In this document: positions 22,651-35,815 of the stretch, piece by piece
Layout: every line of letters starts with the position of its first letter
Numbering within the stretch: the first letter of the stretch is position 1
Source of the DNA: Symsagittifera roscoffensis
Taxonomy: Eukaryota > Xenacoelomorpha > Acoela > Convolutidae
Length of the DNA stretch: 64,000 bases
Direction: 5' to 3'
NCBI RefSeq assembly: GCF_963678635.1
Contig: NW_026971431.1
Location: 49,536-113,535 of the forward strand
Notes under the pieces: generated by a model
Database searches by the model: none
What the model was told of the DNA's origin: nothing
What the model saw: the letters and a program-made list of their open reading frames with translations, nothing else
Position numbers and translations under genes: made by a program

Positions 22651-23892
22651 TTTATTTTTTTCACAATTATTAACAATTCCTATTTGTTTATAAATTGAAT
22701 TTCCTTTTTATTTGAATTAAATGAACCTGAACCAAAGGTTAGTTTTTGAACATTTATCAGTGCAAATTCTTAAGAGCACAATTGAAAACAATAGAGTTTT
22801 TTCATCACAAAGCTTACTTAATCAATATTTACAGAATTATAACCATCAAAAAAACAATCAACTACTTTGAACAAATCAGTTTCTTGTTTTGAGTTTCTAA
22901 CTTCTCAATTTCTGTCTAAAATGCTGAGCCCAGAGTTTGAGTATATGCAAGTTTTTAATTAGAACTTAGACAATGTTTTTTGAGCTTTTTCCGAACGATT
23001 CGTTTCCTTGCGACGCTTCGTGTTTCCCTTGCTCCTTTCTTTCGTAAATTACAATGAACACGGCAACTAAGCTGATTGAGAACTTTTCCACTTGATGTAT
23101 TAATACGTGAAGAGTATCTGTGTTTTACATAGTGTAAAGACTATCAATTTCTTGATATATGTAAATATATTCGTCTAATATCTGAAGAATTTGGCTCAGA
23201 GATGTGCCTATTAAAATTAAATGAAACTTGCAAATTTCCAAAGAACAGAAAGAATCGTGAGAAGACACGTAATAATCTCCGAATACTGTGTGTTTTTCTT
23301 AAAATTCGTTAGAAACAGAAATATATAATGATTAATTATTATAATCGGAATAAAAGCTGGTAAGAGCTTGTTACATAGCAGCTGCCATTGGGAAAAAAGA
23401 TTTTTGCAGAACATTGTGGATTTATACAGTATTAGTAACGCGCCTACGCAACTTCAAAGGGAAATTTCTTATAAAATCTTCCATAGATGGTACTACTTCC
23501 ATTTATGGAAATCGCGATGAAACGTAAAGCTTACTTCCTCTTTCATTTAATCTCAAAACCATTTCTCTCATTTCTCATCATCTGATTAGTTTGCTCTTCG
23601 AAGTTGTACTCATGAAAAAATAAAAGTCCCAATTATATTGAATTACAAAAAAATCAAACAAGAATTGAGAGATTTGTTTGGTTCCAAAAATCCTATAAAG
23701 GAACATTTATGTTGAACCCTGCTTTCAACTACTAAAAGTTATTAATTCGGGATAATTTGAAAAGCCCAACAAGTTTATTTTAGTGAAAAAGAAGGAGAAG
23801 CAATATCGGCAATCCGGAATACCGTTTTTCACCATGCTGAAAACCATGGACTCGCACCTATAAATAAAGCCAAATCTGGCAAAGAATCAAAT

Positions 23893-24132
23893 ATGGATCA
23901 GAAACTCGACATCTGTAATAGAGAATATGAAATTGCAACATACGACATGAGGAGGGTGTGTGTTACAATCAAAAAGTGCAGTGTGAACAAAGTACCCATC
24001 ATTCAGATTGGACTCTTCGCTTTAAAGGAAAATGCAGACTTGAAGCAAGTTGCCTATGTCAACTATACTTTGAACGAATTCAAAGAAATGTACCAAATTT
24101 TGGGAAACTTCATGTTTGTTGATAATTTTTAG
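23893..24132 (+). CDS. MDQKLD exon of module A, unit 1
   Basis: The 79-codon frame contains MDQKLDICNREYEIATYDMR, VTIKKCSVNKVPIIQIGLFA and VAYVNYTLNEFKEM. The frame extends upstream without stop through SEKEGEAISAIRNTVFHHAE and AKSGKESN, so this ATG is not necessarily a start. It is conserved at 28,203, 32,513, 41,843 and, with a stop and substitutions, 13,562-13,793, and most base changes between copies keep the amino-acid character. This is the best-preserved coding block of the family. No known domain is recognised; basic and hydrophobic residues alternate as in a small folded domain. Confidence 0.45.
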   Translation: MDQKLDICNREYEIATYDMRRVCVTIKKCSVNKVPIIQIGLFALKENADLKQVAYVNYTLNEFKEMYQILGNFMFVDNF

Positions 24133-26508
24133 TCTCACTAATGCTTTGTGATGTTTTGTAATTTTCGTAATTGAAATATTATTGAAGCAAATTTTTTACT
24201 TCTCTCTGAAGTGTACATTTAGAGCTAGGATGTCTGAGGAAAAGTCAGACAAAGCATGCTATTTAATCAAAATTGACATAGAATACTAGCCAACTATCAA
24301 TTGACTTTCAAGTATTCGTGTAAATGGAGGTTTCAGAGGAGAAGAGTACTTCCAGATTTATCAACAATGTTTTGTTGAGAAGATTTAACTCAGATTGAGT
24401 TGTCAATCATTAAAAGCAAAACAAAAATTAGGAACATCTTTTAACCAATTATCCAAATTTAAAAACTTTCCGGTTGTTTTTTATAACAATATACCAAAAA
24501 TAAATTGATAAAAATGTATTTTTTGGTAATTTCTTCTTCCACTTGTTAGAAATAGAATCAATCAAATAAATTTTGATCAAATTTTCATTTTTTATCTAGA
24601 GTATCGAAAAAAATAAACCAGATATTGAATCTCATTTTGGTGCCAAATGAATATGTTAGTTATCTTGGAAAAATTCAATAAAAACGATTAATTGAGAAGT
24701 TTTATGAAAATAGTTTTAGATCTGATTGGTTGACAAAAAAAATTTTTGACTAATTGAAAAGTTTTGCATTAGTTACCATTTTAAAATTTTCCTTGTTTAG
24801 TGCTTGTAAAAGTGTTCATAGAGAAGAGCCTTTTTAAGCAGCTAATGGTGGATGATTTTTTAAATTATATTGTTCTCTACTGTTTTTTTGACGATTTTAG
24901 AAAAAAAATTGATAAGTGACCTGGAAAAGATAAAAAAAAGTATATGTTTTTGCTAGCTTTTGTAAGCTTCAATTTAATAAGTACAACATTCTCAACCAAA
25001 AATTTACCTCATTATAGAAATTCAGAGTTGAAACAGCAACACACAGTTCTCAGATTGATAAAATCATTTGAAGACTTTTAGCAAAGGATTTATGGTTTAA
25101 AATATGCTTCGGTTTATTGAGCGTTCGTTTAAATGATGCTACTTTTTTCATCTAAAAGTCGACTTTCAACGAAAATTGTTTTTCAAACTGGATGAAATTA
25201 GAAGATAGTAGGTTAAGCAGAAACTGAGAAAATAACAAATTGAGATAGAAACTCAATTTAAACCATTGGGATTTTTGAGATAACTTTCTAGAATTTAGCT
25301 TATTTATGTTTATTTTAGATTTATAATTATGTTTAATTGATTGGAAAATTTGATATTATTTGATAATTTAAGATGGAACTTTAGATGTTTCGAGGATATT
25401 TTATATGAAGTAAACCAACCTCCGACATCTTTTGGAAGATGATGAATTGAGCATAAATTAAAATTTTGCTTTCAAACTCTATATTTTGTTATTTTGGATG
25501 AAGAAAAAATTGATTTGAAAAGATTTTTTGGAGAGAATATCTGGCTGAAATTTTCTAAGCAAACTGATACTTCAGCAGAACCAGATGTTAATAATATGAA
25601 ACTTAACATGAAAAGTTTCAATTAGACTCACAGTATAGATTTGATGAAAAAACGTGTGGATTTTTTTTATTTTACTATTTTGTTCAAATCCAATAAAAGA
25701 TACTCATTCAAACACTTTTTTAAAAGGAGTAGTTTTCAAGGAATTTATTCCTTTTTTAGAAAACCTTTCAAGATTAGCTTCAGGTCAACAACATTCGTTT
25801 TCCAGATGATCACTTATAGACAATTAAAGTCAACTGTTATATATTTCTTATATGTGATTGTTGATTTCAGATCTTGTTGACTCACAGTATAGATCTTGTA
25901 GACTCACAGTATAGATTTGCTGAAAAAACGTGTGGATTTTATTTATTTTACTATTTTGTTTAAATCCAATAAAAGATACTCAATCAAAAACCTACTTAAT
26001 AGGAGTAGTTTTCGAGGAATTTATTCTTTTTTTTGGAAAACCGTGCAAAACTGGCTTCAGGTCAACAACAAATAATTTTCTACATAATCTCCTATAGACA
26101 ATTAAAGTCAACCAAATTGATGAAACAAAATTGTTCTCTTTTTTAATCTGAAAGAAAACTTTTACAAATTTTTTGTACTGTTTCAGATATTTTCTACGGT
26201 TTTGGAAAAACTAACCAAAACTTATTTTAAGCTGGTGAAAAGGTACATCTGAAAAAATTATATAATTCTTTTTATTTAAAAATTTCCTACAGTTCAGTTC
26301 ATTCTATCAACACGAGTAAATTTTTTTGAAGAAGCGGAAATCTATCCCAAAAGTTGAAACAAATCAGGATAGAACACGCGAGAAACTGCATCCAAATTGA
26401 AATTAGTACCGAAACTGACAAGATTCTAAAAATTAACAAAATCTCTAGTCTAGTGAGCAAATTATAATAGATCTTTCAGAATGGGGAGAGCTCGAGAGTA
26501 AAAATCTA

Positions 26509-29500
26509 GTGAACAAATTATAATAGATTTTTCAGAATGGAGAGAGCTCGAGAGTAAAAGAATTGGAGAAATCGGAAAAAAAATTGGCTATGTCTAAGTC
26601 ACCTTCGAGAAAAAAACATGGGTTTTCATTTGATTCAAATGAAAAATTTTTTGATGAAATTGTGGATGTGGGATACGGGAAAATTTTCAATTGCTTACAA
26701 TTGAAAAATTACTAGAAATGTCTTTTTTTGAACAAATGGTTGAATTTGACATCTTCTACAGAGATTGGAAGAAGTGTTTCTGTCCCCTAAGAATTTCCCT
26801 ACATGATATGCAAAAAATGAAACATTTCGTGATTGAATTTTTAAGAAAACAATTGAACGTTCAACAGGGTAACTTAGCCCTGCTGAGAAGAAAACATGGT
26901 GTGATACATGAAGAAGAAAGTGAAAACGAACTCGAAAAATATCTCAATTTTTATTTCAAATTTATTTTTTTCACAATTATTAACAATTCCTATTTGTTTA
27001 TAAATTGAATTTCCTTTTTATTTGAATTAAATGAACCTGAACCAAAGGTTAGTTTTTGAACATTTATCAGTGCAAATTCTTAAGAGCACAATTGAAAACA
27101 ATAGAGTTTTTTCATCACAAAGCTTACTTAATCAATATTTACAGAATTATAACCATCAAAAAAACAATCAACTACTTTGAACAAATCAGTTTCTTGTTTT
27201 GAGTTTCTAACTTCTCAATTTCTGTCTAAAATGCTGAGCCCAGAGTTTGAGTATATGCAAGTTTTTAATTAGAACTTAGACAATGTTTTTTGAGCTTTTT
27301 CCGAACGATTCGTTTCCTTGCGACGCTTCGTGTTTCCCTTGCTCCTTTCTTTCGTAAATTACAATGAACACGGCAACTAAGCTGATTGAGAACTTTTCCA
27401 CTTGATGTATTAATACGTGAAGAGTATCTGTGTTTTACATAGTGTAAAGACTATCAATTTCTTGATATATGTAAATATATTCGTCTAATATCTGAAGAAT
27501 TTGGCTCAGAGATGTGCCTATTAAAATTAAATGAAACTTGCAAATTTCCAAAGAACAGAAAGAATCGTGAGAAGACACGTAATAATCTCCGAATACTGTG
27601 TGTTTTTCTTAAAATTCGTTAGAAACAGAAATATATAATGATTAATTATTATAATCGGAATAAAAGCTGGTAAGAGCTTGTTACATAGCAGCTGCCATTG
27701 GGAAAAAAGATTTTTGCAGAACATTGTGGATTTATACAGTATTAGTAACGCGCCTACGCAACTTCAAAGGGAAATTTCTTATAAAATCTTCCATAGATGG
27801 TACTACTTCCATTTATGGAAATCGCGATGAAACGTAAAGCTTACTTCCTCTTTCATTTAATCTCAAAACCATTTCTCTCATTTCTCATCATCTGATTAGT
27901 TTGCTCTTCGAAGTTGTACTCATGAAAAAATAAAAGTCCCAATTATATTGAATTACAAAAAAATCAAACAAGAATTGAGAGATTTGTTTGGTTCCAAAAA
28001 TCCTATAAAGGAACATTTATGTTGAACCCTGCTTTCAACTACTAAAAGTTATTAATTCGGGATAATTTGAAAAGCCCAACAAGTTTATTTTAGTGAAAAA
28101 GAAGGAGAAGCAATATCGGCAATCCGGAATACCGTTTTTCACCATGCTGAAAACCATGGACTCGCACCTATAAATAAAGCCAAATCTGGCAAAGAATCAA
28201 ATATGGATCAGAAACTCGACATCTGTAATAGAGAATATGAAATTGCAACATACGACATGAGGAGGGTGTGTGTTACAATCAAAAAGTGCAGTGTGAACAA
28301 AGTACCCATCATTCAGATTGGACTCTTCGCTTTAAAGGAAAATGCAGACTTGAAGCAAGTTGCCTATGTCAACTATACTTTGAACGAATTCAAAGAAATG
28401 TACCAAATTTTGGGAAACTTCATGTTTGTTGATAATTTTTAGTCTCACTAATGCTTTGTGATGTTTTGTAATTTTCGTAATTGAAATATTATTGAAGCAA
28501 ATTTTTTACTTCTCTCTGAAGTGTACATTTAGAGCTAGGATGTCTGAGGAAAAGTCAGACAAAGCATGCTATTTAATCAAAATTGACATAGAATACTAGC
28601 CAACTATCAATTGACTTTCAAGTATTCGTGTAAATGGAGGTTTCAGAGGAGAAGAGTACTTCCAGATTTATCAACAATGTTTTGTTGAGAAGATTTAACT
28701 CAGATTGAGTTGTCAATCATTAAAAGCAAAACAAAAATTAGGAACATCTTTTAACCAATTATCCAAATTTAAAAACTTTCCGGTTGTTTTTTATAACAAT
28801 ATACCAAAAATAAATTGATAAAAATGTATTTTTTGGTAATTTCTTCTTCCACTTGTTAGAAATAGAATCAATCAAATAAATTTTGATCAAATTTTCATTT
28901 TTTATCTAGAGTATCGAAAAAAATAAACCAGATATTGAATCTCATTTTGGTGCCAAATGAATATGTTAGTTATCTTGGAAAAATTCAATAAAAACGATTA
29001 ATTGAGAAGTTTTATGAAAATAGTTTTAGATCTGATTGGTTGACAAAAAAAATTTTTGACTAATTGAAAAGTTTTGCATTAGTTACCATTTTAAAATTTT
29101 CCTTGTTTAGTGCTTGTAAAAGTGTTCATAGAGAAGAGCCTTTTTAAGCAGCTAATGGTGGATGATTTTTTAAATTATATTGTTCTCTACTGTTTTTTTG
29201 ACGATTTTAGAAAAAAAATTGATAAGTGACCTGGAAAAGATTAAAAAAAGTATATGTTTTTGCTAGCTTTTGTAAGCTTCAATTTAATAAGTACAACATT
29301 CTCAACCAAAAATTTACCTCATTATAGAAATTCAGAGTTGAAACAGCAACACACAGTTCTCAGATTGATAAAATCATTTGAAGACTTTTAGCAAAGGATT
29401 TATGGTTTAAAATATGCTTCGGTTTATTGAGCGTTCGTTTAAATGATGCTACTTTTTTCATCTAAAAGTCGACTTTCAACGAAAATTGTTTTTCAAACTG

Positions 29501-30818
29501 GATGAAATTAGAAGATAGTAGGTTAAGCAGAAACTGAGAAAATAACAAATTGAGATAGAAACTCAATTTAAACCATTGGGATTTTTGAGATAACTTTCTA
29601 GAATTTAGCTTATTTATGTTTATTTTAGATTTATAATTATGTTTAATTGATTGGAAAATTTGATATTATTTGATAATTTAAGATGGAACTTTAGATGTTT
29701 CGAGGATATTTTATATGAAGTAAACCAACCTCCGACATCTTTTGGAAGATGATGAATTGAGCATAAATTAAAATTTTGCTTTCAAACTCTATATTTTGTT
29801 ATTTTGGATGAAGAAAAAATTGATTTGAAAAGATTTTTTGGAGAGAATATCTGGCTGAAATTTTCTAAGCAAACTGATACTTCAGCAGAACCAGATGTTA
29901 ATAATATGAAACTTAACATGAAAAGTTTCAATTAGACTCACAGTATAGATTTGATGAAAAAACGTGTGGATTTTTTTTATTTTACTATTTTGTTCAAATC
30001 CAATAAAAGATACTCATTCAAACACTTTTTTAAAAGGAGTAGTTTTCAAGGAATTTATTCCTTTTTTAGAAAACCTTTCAAGATTAGCTTCAGGTCAACA
30101 ACATTCGTTTTCCAGATGATCACTTATAGACAATTAAAGTCAACTGTTATATATTTCTTATATGTGATTGTTGATTTCAGATCTTGTTGACTCACAGTAT
30201 AGATCTTGTAGACTCACAGTATAGATTTGCTGAAAAAACGTGTGGATTTTATTTATTTTACTATTTTGTTTAAATCCAATAAAAGATACTCAATCAAAAA
30301 CCTACTTAATAGGAGTAGTTTTCGAGGAATTTATTCTTTTTTTTGGAAAACCGTGCAAAACTGGCTTCAGGTCAACAACAAATAATTTTCTACATAATCT
30401 CCTATAGACAATTAAAGTCAACCAAATTGATGAAACAAAATTGTTCTCTTTTTTAATCTGATAGAAAACTTTTACAAATTTTTTGTACTGTTTCAGATAT
30501 TTTCTACGGTTTTGGAAAAACTAACCAAAACTTATTTTAAGCTGGTGAAAAGGTACATCTGAAAAAATTATATAATTCTTTTTATTTAAAAATTTCCTAC
30601 AGTTCAGTTCATTCTATCAACACGAGTAAAATTTTTTGAAGAAGCGGAAATCTATCCCAAAAGTTGAAACAAATCAGGATAGAACACGCGAGAAACTGCA
30701 TCCAAATTGAAATTAGTACCGAAACTGACAAGATTCTAAAAATTAACAAAATCTCTAGTCTAGTGAGCAAATTATAATAGATCTTTCAGAATGGGGAGAG
30801 CTCGAGAGTAAAAATCTA
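26509..30818 (+). repeat. 4,310-bp tandem unit 2
   Basis: Nearly identical to unit 1 over its whole length, including the shared internal deletion that distinguishes both from unit 3. It contains the SPSRKK C-terminal frame at 26,691-27,008, the MDQKLD frame at 28,203-28,442 (protein identical to unit 1) and cassettes from 29,951. Near-identity means either a recent duplication or an assembly artefact. Confidence 0.8.
28203..28442 (+). CDS. MDQKLD exon of module A, unit 2
   Basis: Identical in protein to the unit 1 exon. See 23,893 for motifs. It has the same extended upstream frame. Confidence 0.4.
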   Translation: MDQKLDICNREYEIATYDMRRVCVTIKKCSVNKVPIIQIGLFALKENADLKQVAYVNYTLNEFKEMYQILGNFMFVDNF

Positions 30819-32512
30819 GTGAACAAATTATAATAGATTTTTCAGAATGGAGAGAGCTCGAGAGTAAAAGAATTGGAGAAATCGGAAAAAAAATTGGCTA
30901 TGTCTAAGTCACCTTCGAGAAAAAAACATGGGTTTTCATTTGATTCAAATGAAAAATTTTTTGATGAAATTGTGGATGTGGGATACGGGAAAATTTTCAA
31001 TTGCTTACAATTGAAAAATTACTAGAAATGTCTTTTTTTGAACAAATGGTTGAATTTGACATCTTCTACAGAGATTGGAAGAAGTGTTTCTGTCCCCTAA
31101 GAATTTCCCTACATGATATGCAAAAAATGAAACATTTCGTGATTGAATTTTTAAGAAAACAATTGAACGTTCAACAGGGTAACTTAGCCCTGCTGAGAAG
31201 AAAACATGGTGTGATACATGAAGAAGAAAGTGAAAACGAACTCAAAAAATATCTCAATTTTTATTTCAAATTTATTTTTTTCACAATTATTAACAATTCC
31301 TATTTGTTTATAAATTGAATTTCCTTTTTATTTGAGTTAAATGAACCTGAACCAAAGGTTAGTTTTTGAACATTTATCAGTGCAAATTCATAAGAGCACA
31401 ATTGAAGACAATAGAGTTTTTTCATCACAAAACTTACTTAATCAATATTTACAGAATTATAACCATCAAAAAAACAATCAACTACTTTGAACAAATCAGT
31501 TTCTTGTTTTGAGTTTGTAACTTCTCAATTTCTGTCTAAAATGCTGAGCCCAGAGTTTGAGTATATGCAAGTTTTTAATTAATACTTAGATAATATTTTT
31601 CGAGCTTTTTCCGAACGATTCGTTTCCTTGCGACGCTTCGTGTTTCCCTTGCTCCTTTCTTTCGTAAATTACAATGAACACGGCAACTAAGCTGATTGAG
31701 AACTTCTCCACTTGATGTATTATTACGTGAAGAGTATCTGTGTTTTACATAGTGTAAAGACTATCAATTTCTTGATATATGTAAATATATTCGTCTAATA
31801 TCTGAAGAATTTGGCTCAGAGATGTTCCTATTAAAATTAAATGAAACTTGCAACTTTCCAAAGAACAGAAAGAATCGTGAGAAGACACGTAATAATCTCC
31901 GAATACTGTGTGTTTTTCTTAAAATTCGTTAGAAACAGAAATATATAATGATTAATTATTATAATCGGAATAAAAGCTGGTAAGAGCTTGTTACATAGCA
32001 GCTGCCATTGGGAAAAAAGATTTTTGCAGAACATTGTGGATTTATACAGTATTAGTAACGCGCCTACGCAACTTCATAGGGAAATTTTTTATAAAATCTT
32101 CCATAGATGGTACTACTTCCATTTATGGAAATCGCGATGAAACGTAAAGCTTACTTCCTCTTTCATTTAATCTCAAAACCATTTCTCTCATTTCTCATCA
32201 TCTGATTAGTTTGCTCTTCGAAGTTGTACTCATGAAAAAATAAAAGTCCCAATTATATTGAATTACAAAAAAATCAAACAAGAATTGAGGGATTTGTTTG
32301 GTTCCAAAAATCCTATAAAGGAACATTTATGTTGAACCCTGCTTTCAACTATTGAAAATTATTAATTCGGGATAATTTGAAAAGCCCAACAAGTTTATTT
32401 TAGTGAAAAAGAAGGAGAAGCAATATCGGCAATCCGGAATACCGTTTTTCACCATGCTGAAAACCATGGACTCGCACCTATAAATAAAGCCAAATCTGGC
32501 AAAGAATCAAAT

Positions 32513-32752
32513 ATGGATCAGAAACTCGACATCTGTAATAGAGAATATGAAATTGCAACATACGACATGAGGAGGGTGTGTGTCACAATCAAAAAGTGCA
32601 GTGTGAACAAAATACCCATCATTCAGATTGGACTCTTCGCTTTAAAGGAAAATGCAGACTTGAAGCAAGTTGCCTATGTCAACTATACTTTGAACGAATT
32701 CAAAGAAATGTACCAAATTTTGGGAAACTTCATGTTTGTTGATAATTTTTAG
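32513..32752 (+). CDS. MDQKLD exon of module A, unit 3
   Basis: 79 codons, one amino-acid change from units 1 and 2 (KVPIIQ to KIPIIQ). See 23,893 for motifs. Confidence 0.4.
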   Translation: MDQKLDICNREYEIATYDMRRVCVTIKKCSVNKIPIIQIGLFALKENADLKQVAYVNYTLNEFKEMYQILGNFMFVDNF

Positions 32753-33041
32753 TCTCACTAATGCTTTGTGATGTTTTGTAATTTTCGTAATTGAAATATT
32801 ATTGAAGCAAATTTTTTACTTCTCTCTGAAGTGTACATTTAGAGCTAGGATGTCTGAGGAAAAGTCAGACAAAGCATGCTATTTAATCAAAATTGACATA
32901 GAATACTAGCCAACTATCAATTGATTTTCAAGTATTCGTGTAAAAAATTAGAGAAAGTTTTATTAAATTACTGTTTTTTATCAAAATTTAAGTAAATTCT
33001 GTCTTATTTGAACAAAATTACAAACAAGATTTTTTATTTAG

Positions 33042-33371
33042 TTGAACACGTTATCTTTATTTTTCGAATTTCTGAATTTCATTAGATGTTTTCAATTTTT
33101 TTTGCCCTTTTGTGAAGTTTTGATTGGCAACATGAATTTCCTAAAAACTAGTTACACTCTAAATAAGAGAAAAACATTTTATGGTGATTGTTATAACAAA
33201 GTATTTAAAAATGATACAACAATTCCAGTTTTTTTAAGTTTTCTTATGTATTCCAATAAAAATATGTGTCTATCAAAAGCGTTTTTAATGTATGAAATGG
33301 AAATTTATCAGTTTTCTAGGTTGAACTACTACAAAAAACTAAAAGAATGCGTGGTGAAAAGATGGCATTGA
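33042..33371 (+). CDS. Possible further exon of module A, only open in unit 3
   Basis: A 109-codon open frame with YGDCYNKVFKNDTTIPVFL and LNYYKKLKECVVKRWH, ending in TGA. Its DNA has counterparts at about 14,060-14,380 and 42,370-42,710, where stops and indels interrupt the frame. It could be a late exon lost from units 1 and 2 by the 494-bp deletion, or a chance frame. I see no motif. Low confidence. Confidence 0.25.
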   Translation: MNTLSLFFEFLNFIRCFQFFLPFCEVLIGNMNFLKTSYTLNKRKTFYGDCYNKVFKNDTTIPVFLSFLMYSNKNMCLSKAFLMYEMEIYQFSRLNYYKKLKECVVKRWH

Positions 33372-34739
33372 TGGTGATTGTATTAGTTTCAACTAGTATA
33401 GAAACCCAGAAAGCCCATTAATTTAAAAAAAAAAAATGGAGATTTCAGAGGAGAAGAGTACTTCCAGATTTATCAACAATGTTTAGTTAAGAAGATTTAA
33501 CTCAGATTGAGTTGTCAATCATTAAAAGCAAAACAAAAATTAGGAACATCTTTTAACCAATTATCCAAATTTAAAAACTTTCCGGTTGTTTTTTATAACA
33601 ATATACCAAAAATAAATTGATAAAAATGTATTTTTTGGTAATTTCTTCTTCCACTTGTTAGAAATAGAATCAATCAAATAAATTTTGATCAAATTTTCAT
33701 TTTTTATCTAGAGTATCGAAAAAAAATAAACCAGATATTGAATCTCATTTTGGTGCCAAATGAATATGTTAGTTATCTTGGAAAAATTCAATAAAAACGA
33801 TTAATTGAGAAGTTTTATGAAAATAGTTTTAGATCTGATTGGTTGACAAAAAAAAAATTTTGACTAATTGAAAAGTTTTGCATTAGTTACCATTTTAAAA
33901 TTTTCCTTGTTTAGTGCTTGTAAAAGTGTTCATAGAGAAGAGCCTTTTTAAGCAGCTAATGGTGGATGATTTTTTAAATTATATTGTTCTCTACTGTTTT
34001 TTTGACAATTTTAGAAAAAAAATTGATAAGTGACCTGGAAAAGATAAAAAAAAGTATATGTTTTTGCTAGCTTTTGTAAGCTTCAATTTAATAAGTACAA
34101 CATTCTCAACCAAAAATTTACCTCATTATAGAAATTCAGAGTTGAAACAGCAACACACAGTTCTCAGATTGATAAAATCATTTGAAGACTTTTAGCAAAG
34201 GATTTATGGTTTAAAATATGCTTCGGTTTATTGAGCGTTCGTTTAAATGATGCTACTTTTTTCATCTAAAAGTCGACTTTCAACGAAAATTGTTTTTCAA
34301 ACTGGATGAAATTAGAAGATAGTAGGTTAAGCAGAAACTGAGAAAATAACAAATTGAGATAGAAACTCAATTTAAACCATTGGGATTTTTGAGATAACTT
34401 TCTAGAATTTAGCTTATTTATGTTTATTTTAGATTTATAATTATGTTTAATTGATTGGAAAATTTGATATTATTTGATAATTTAAGATGGAACTTTAGAT
34501 GTTTCGAGGATATTTTATGTGAAGTAAACCAACCTCCGACATCTTTTGGAAGATGATGAATTGAGCATAAATTAAAATTTTGCTTTCAAACTCTACATTT
34601 TGTTATTTTGGATGAAGAAAAAATTGATTTGAAAAGATTTTTTGGAGAGAATATCTGGCTGAAATTTTCTAAGCAAACTGATACTTCAGCAGAACCAGAT
34701 GTTAATAATATGAAACTTAACATGAAAAGTTTCAATTAG

Positions 34740-35815
34740 ACTCACAGTATAGATTTGATGAAAAAACGTGTGGATTTTTTTTATTTTACTATTTTGTTCA
34801 AATCCAATAAAAGATACTCATTCAAAAACTTACTTAAAAGGAGTAGTATTCAAGGAATTTATTCCTTTTTTAGAAAACCTTTCAAGATTAGCTTCAGGTC
34901 AACAACATTCGTTTTCCAGATGATCACTTATAGACAATTAAAGTCAACTGTTATATATTTCTTATATGTGATTGTTGATTTCAGATCTTGTTGACTCACA
35001 GTATAGATCTTGTAGACTCACTGTATAGATTTGCTGAAAAAACGTGTGGATTTTATTTATTTTACTATTTTGTTTAAATCCAATAAAAGATACTCAATCA
35101 AAAACCTACTTAATAGGAGTAGTTTTCGAGGAATTTATTCTTTTTTTTGGAAAACCGTGCAAAACTGGCTTCAGGTCAACAACAAATAATTTTCTACATG
35201 ATCTCCTATAGACAATTAAAGTCAACTGTTATATATTTCTTATATGTGATTGTTGATTTCAGATCTTGTTGACTCACAGTATAGATCTTGTAGACTCACA
35301 GTATAGATTTGCTGAAAAAACGTGTGGATTTTATTTATTTTACTATTTTGTTTAAATCCAATAAAAGATACTCAATCAAAAACCTACTTAATAGGAGTAG
35401 TTTTCGAGGAATTTGTTCTTTTTTTGGAGAACCTTTCAAGATTAGCTTCAGGTCAACAACATTCGTTTTCCAGATGATCACTTATAGACAATTAAAGTCA
35501 ACTGTTATATATTTCTTATATGTGATTGTTGATTTCAGATCATGTTGACTCACAGTATAGATCTTGTAGACTCACAGTATAGATTTGCTGAAAAAACGTG
35601 TGGATTTTATTTATTTTACTATTTTGTTTAAATCCAATAAAAGATACTCAATCAAAAACCTACTTAATAGGAGTAGTTTTCGAGGAATTTATTCTTTTTT
35701 TTGGAAAACCGTGCAAAACTGGCTTCAGGTCAACTACAAATAATTTTTTACATGATCTCCTATAGACAATTAAAGTCAACCAAATTGATGAAACAAAATT
35801 GTTCTCTTTTTTAAT
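34740..35815 (+). repeat. Four tandem 277-bp cassettes
   Basis: Cassettes start at about 34,755, 35,032, 35,309 and 35,586 (277-bp steps). The arrangement matches 17,520-18,600, but the units are closer in sequence to those at 25.6 and 29.9 kb. Inner units end in AAAGTCAACTGTTATAT, or in one case AATTAAAGTCAACTG; the last leads into module A copy A9. Confidence 0.6.

Larger units (their letters stand above)
22199..26508 (+). repeat. 4,310-bp tandem unit 1 (module A long type plus module C part plus two cassettes)
   Basis: Unit 1 of a tandem whose landmarks recur at exactly 4,310 bp: frames at 22,381/26,691/31,001, 23,217/27,527/31,837 and 23,893/28,203/32,513. Contents in order: the SPSRKK exon, frameshifted by a one-base deletion at GKIF; the LSPEF region; the MDQKLD exon; a spacer; the module C part; and two 277-bp cassettes (from about 25,641 and 25,917). 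Differences from unit 2 are few, for example EPSRKQLNIQQ against EFLRKQLNVQQ. The junction lies near a repeated ATCTAGTGA/AGTCTAGTGA sequence, suggesting unequal crossing-over there. Confidence 0.8.
30819..35330 (+). repeat. Tandem unit 3 (about 4.8 kb, older and longer version)
   Basis: Continues the array but keeps about 494 bp (about 32,943-33,435) that units 1 and 2 have lost, and shows scattered substitutions against them. It contains the SPSRKK C-terminal frame (31,001-31,318), the MDQKLD frame (32,513-32,752, KVP changed to KIP), an extra open frame at 33,042-33,371, the module C part and cassettes at about 34,755 and 35,032. Confidence 0.75.

Noticed and set aside
23893-24132. Resemblance of the MDQKLD exon end (LFALKEN ... 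AYVNYTLNEF) to the nematode SPK domain
   Set aside because: Only a handful of residues match my memory of that domain and no profile search was possible. Too weak to name.
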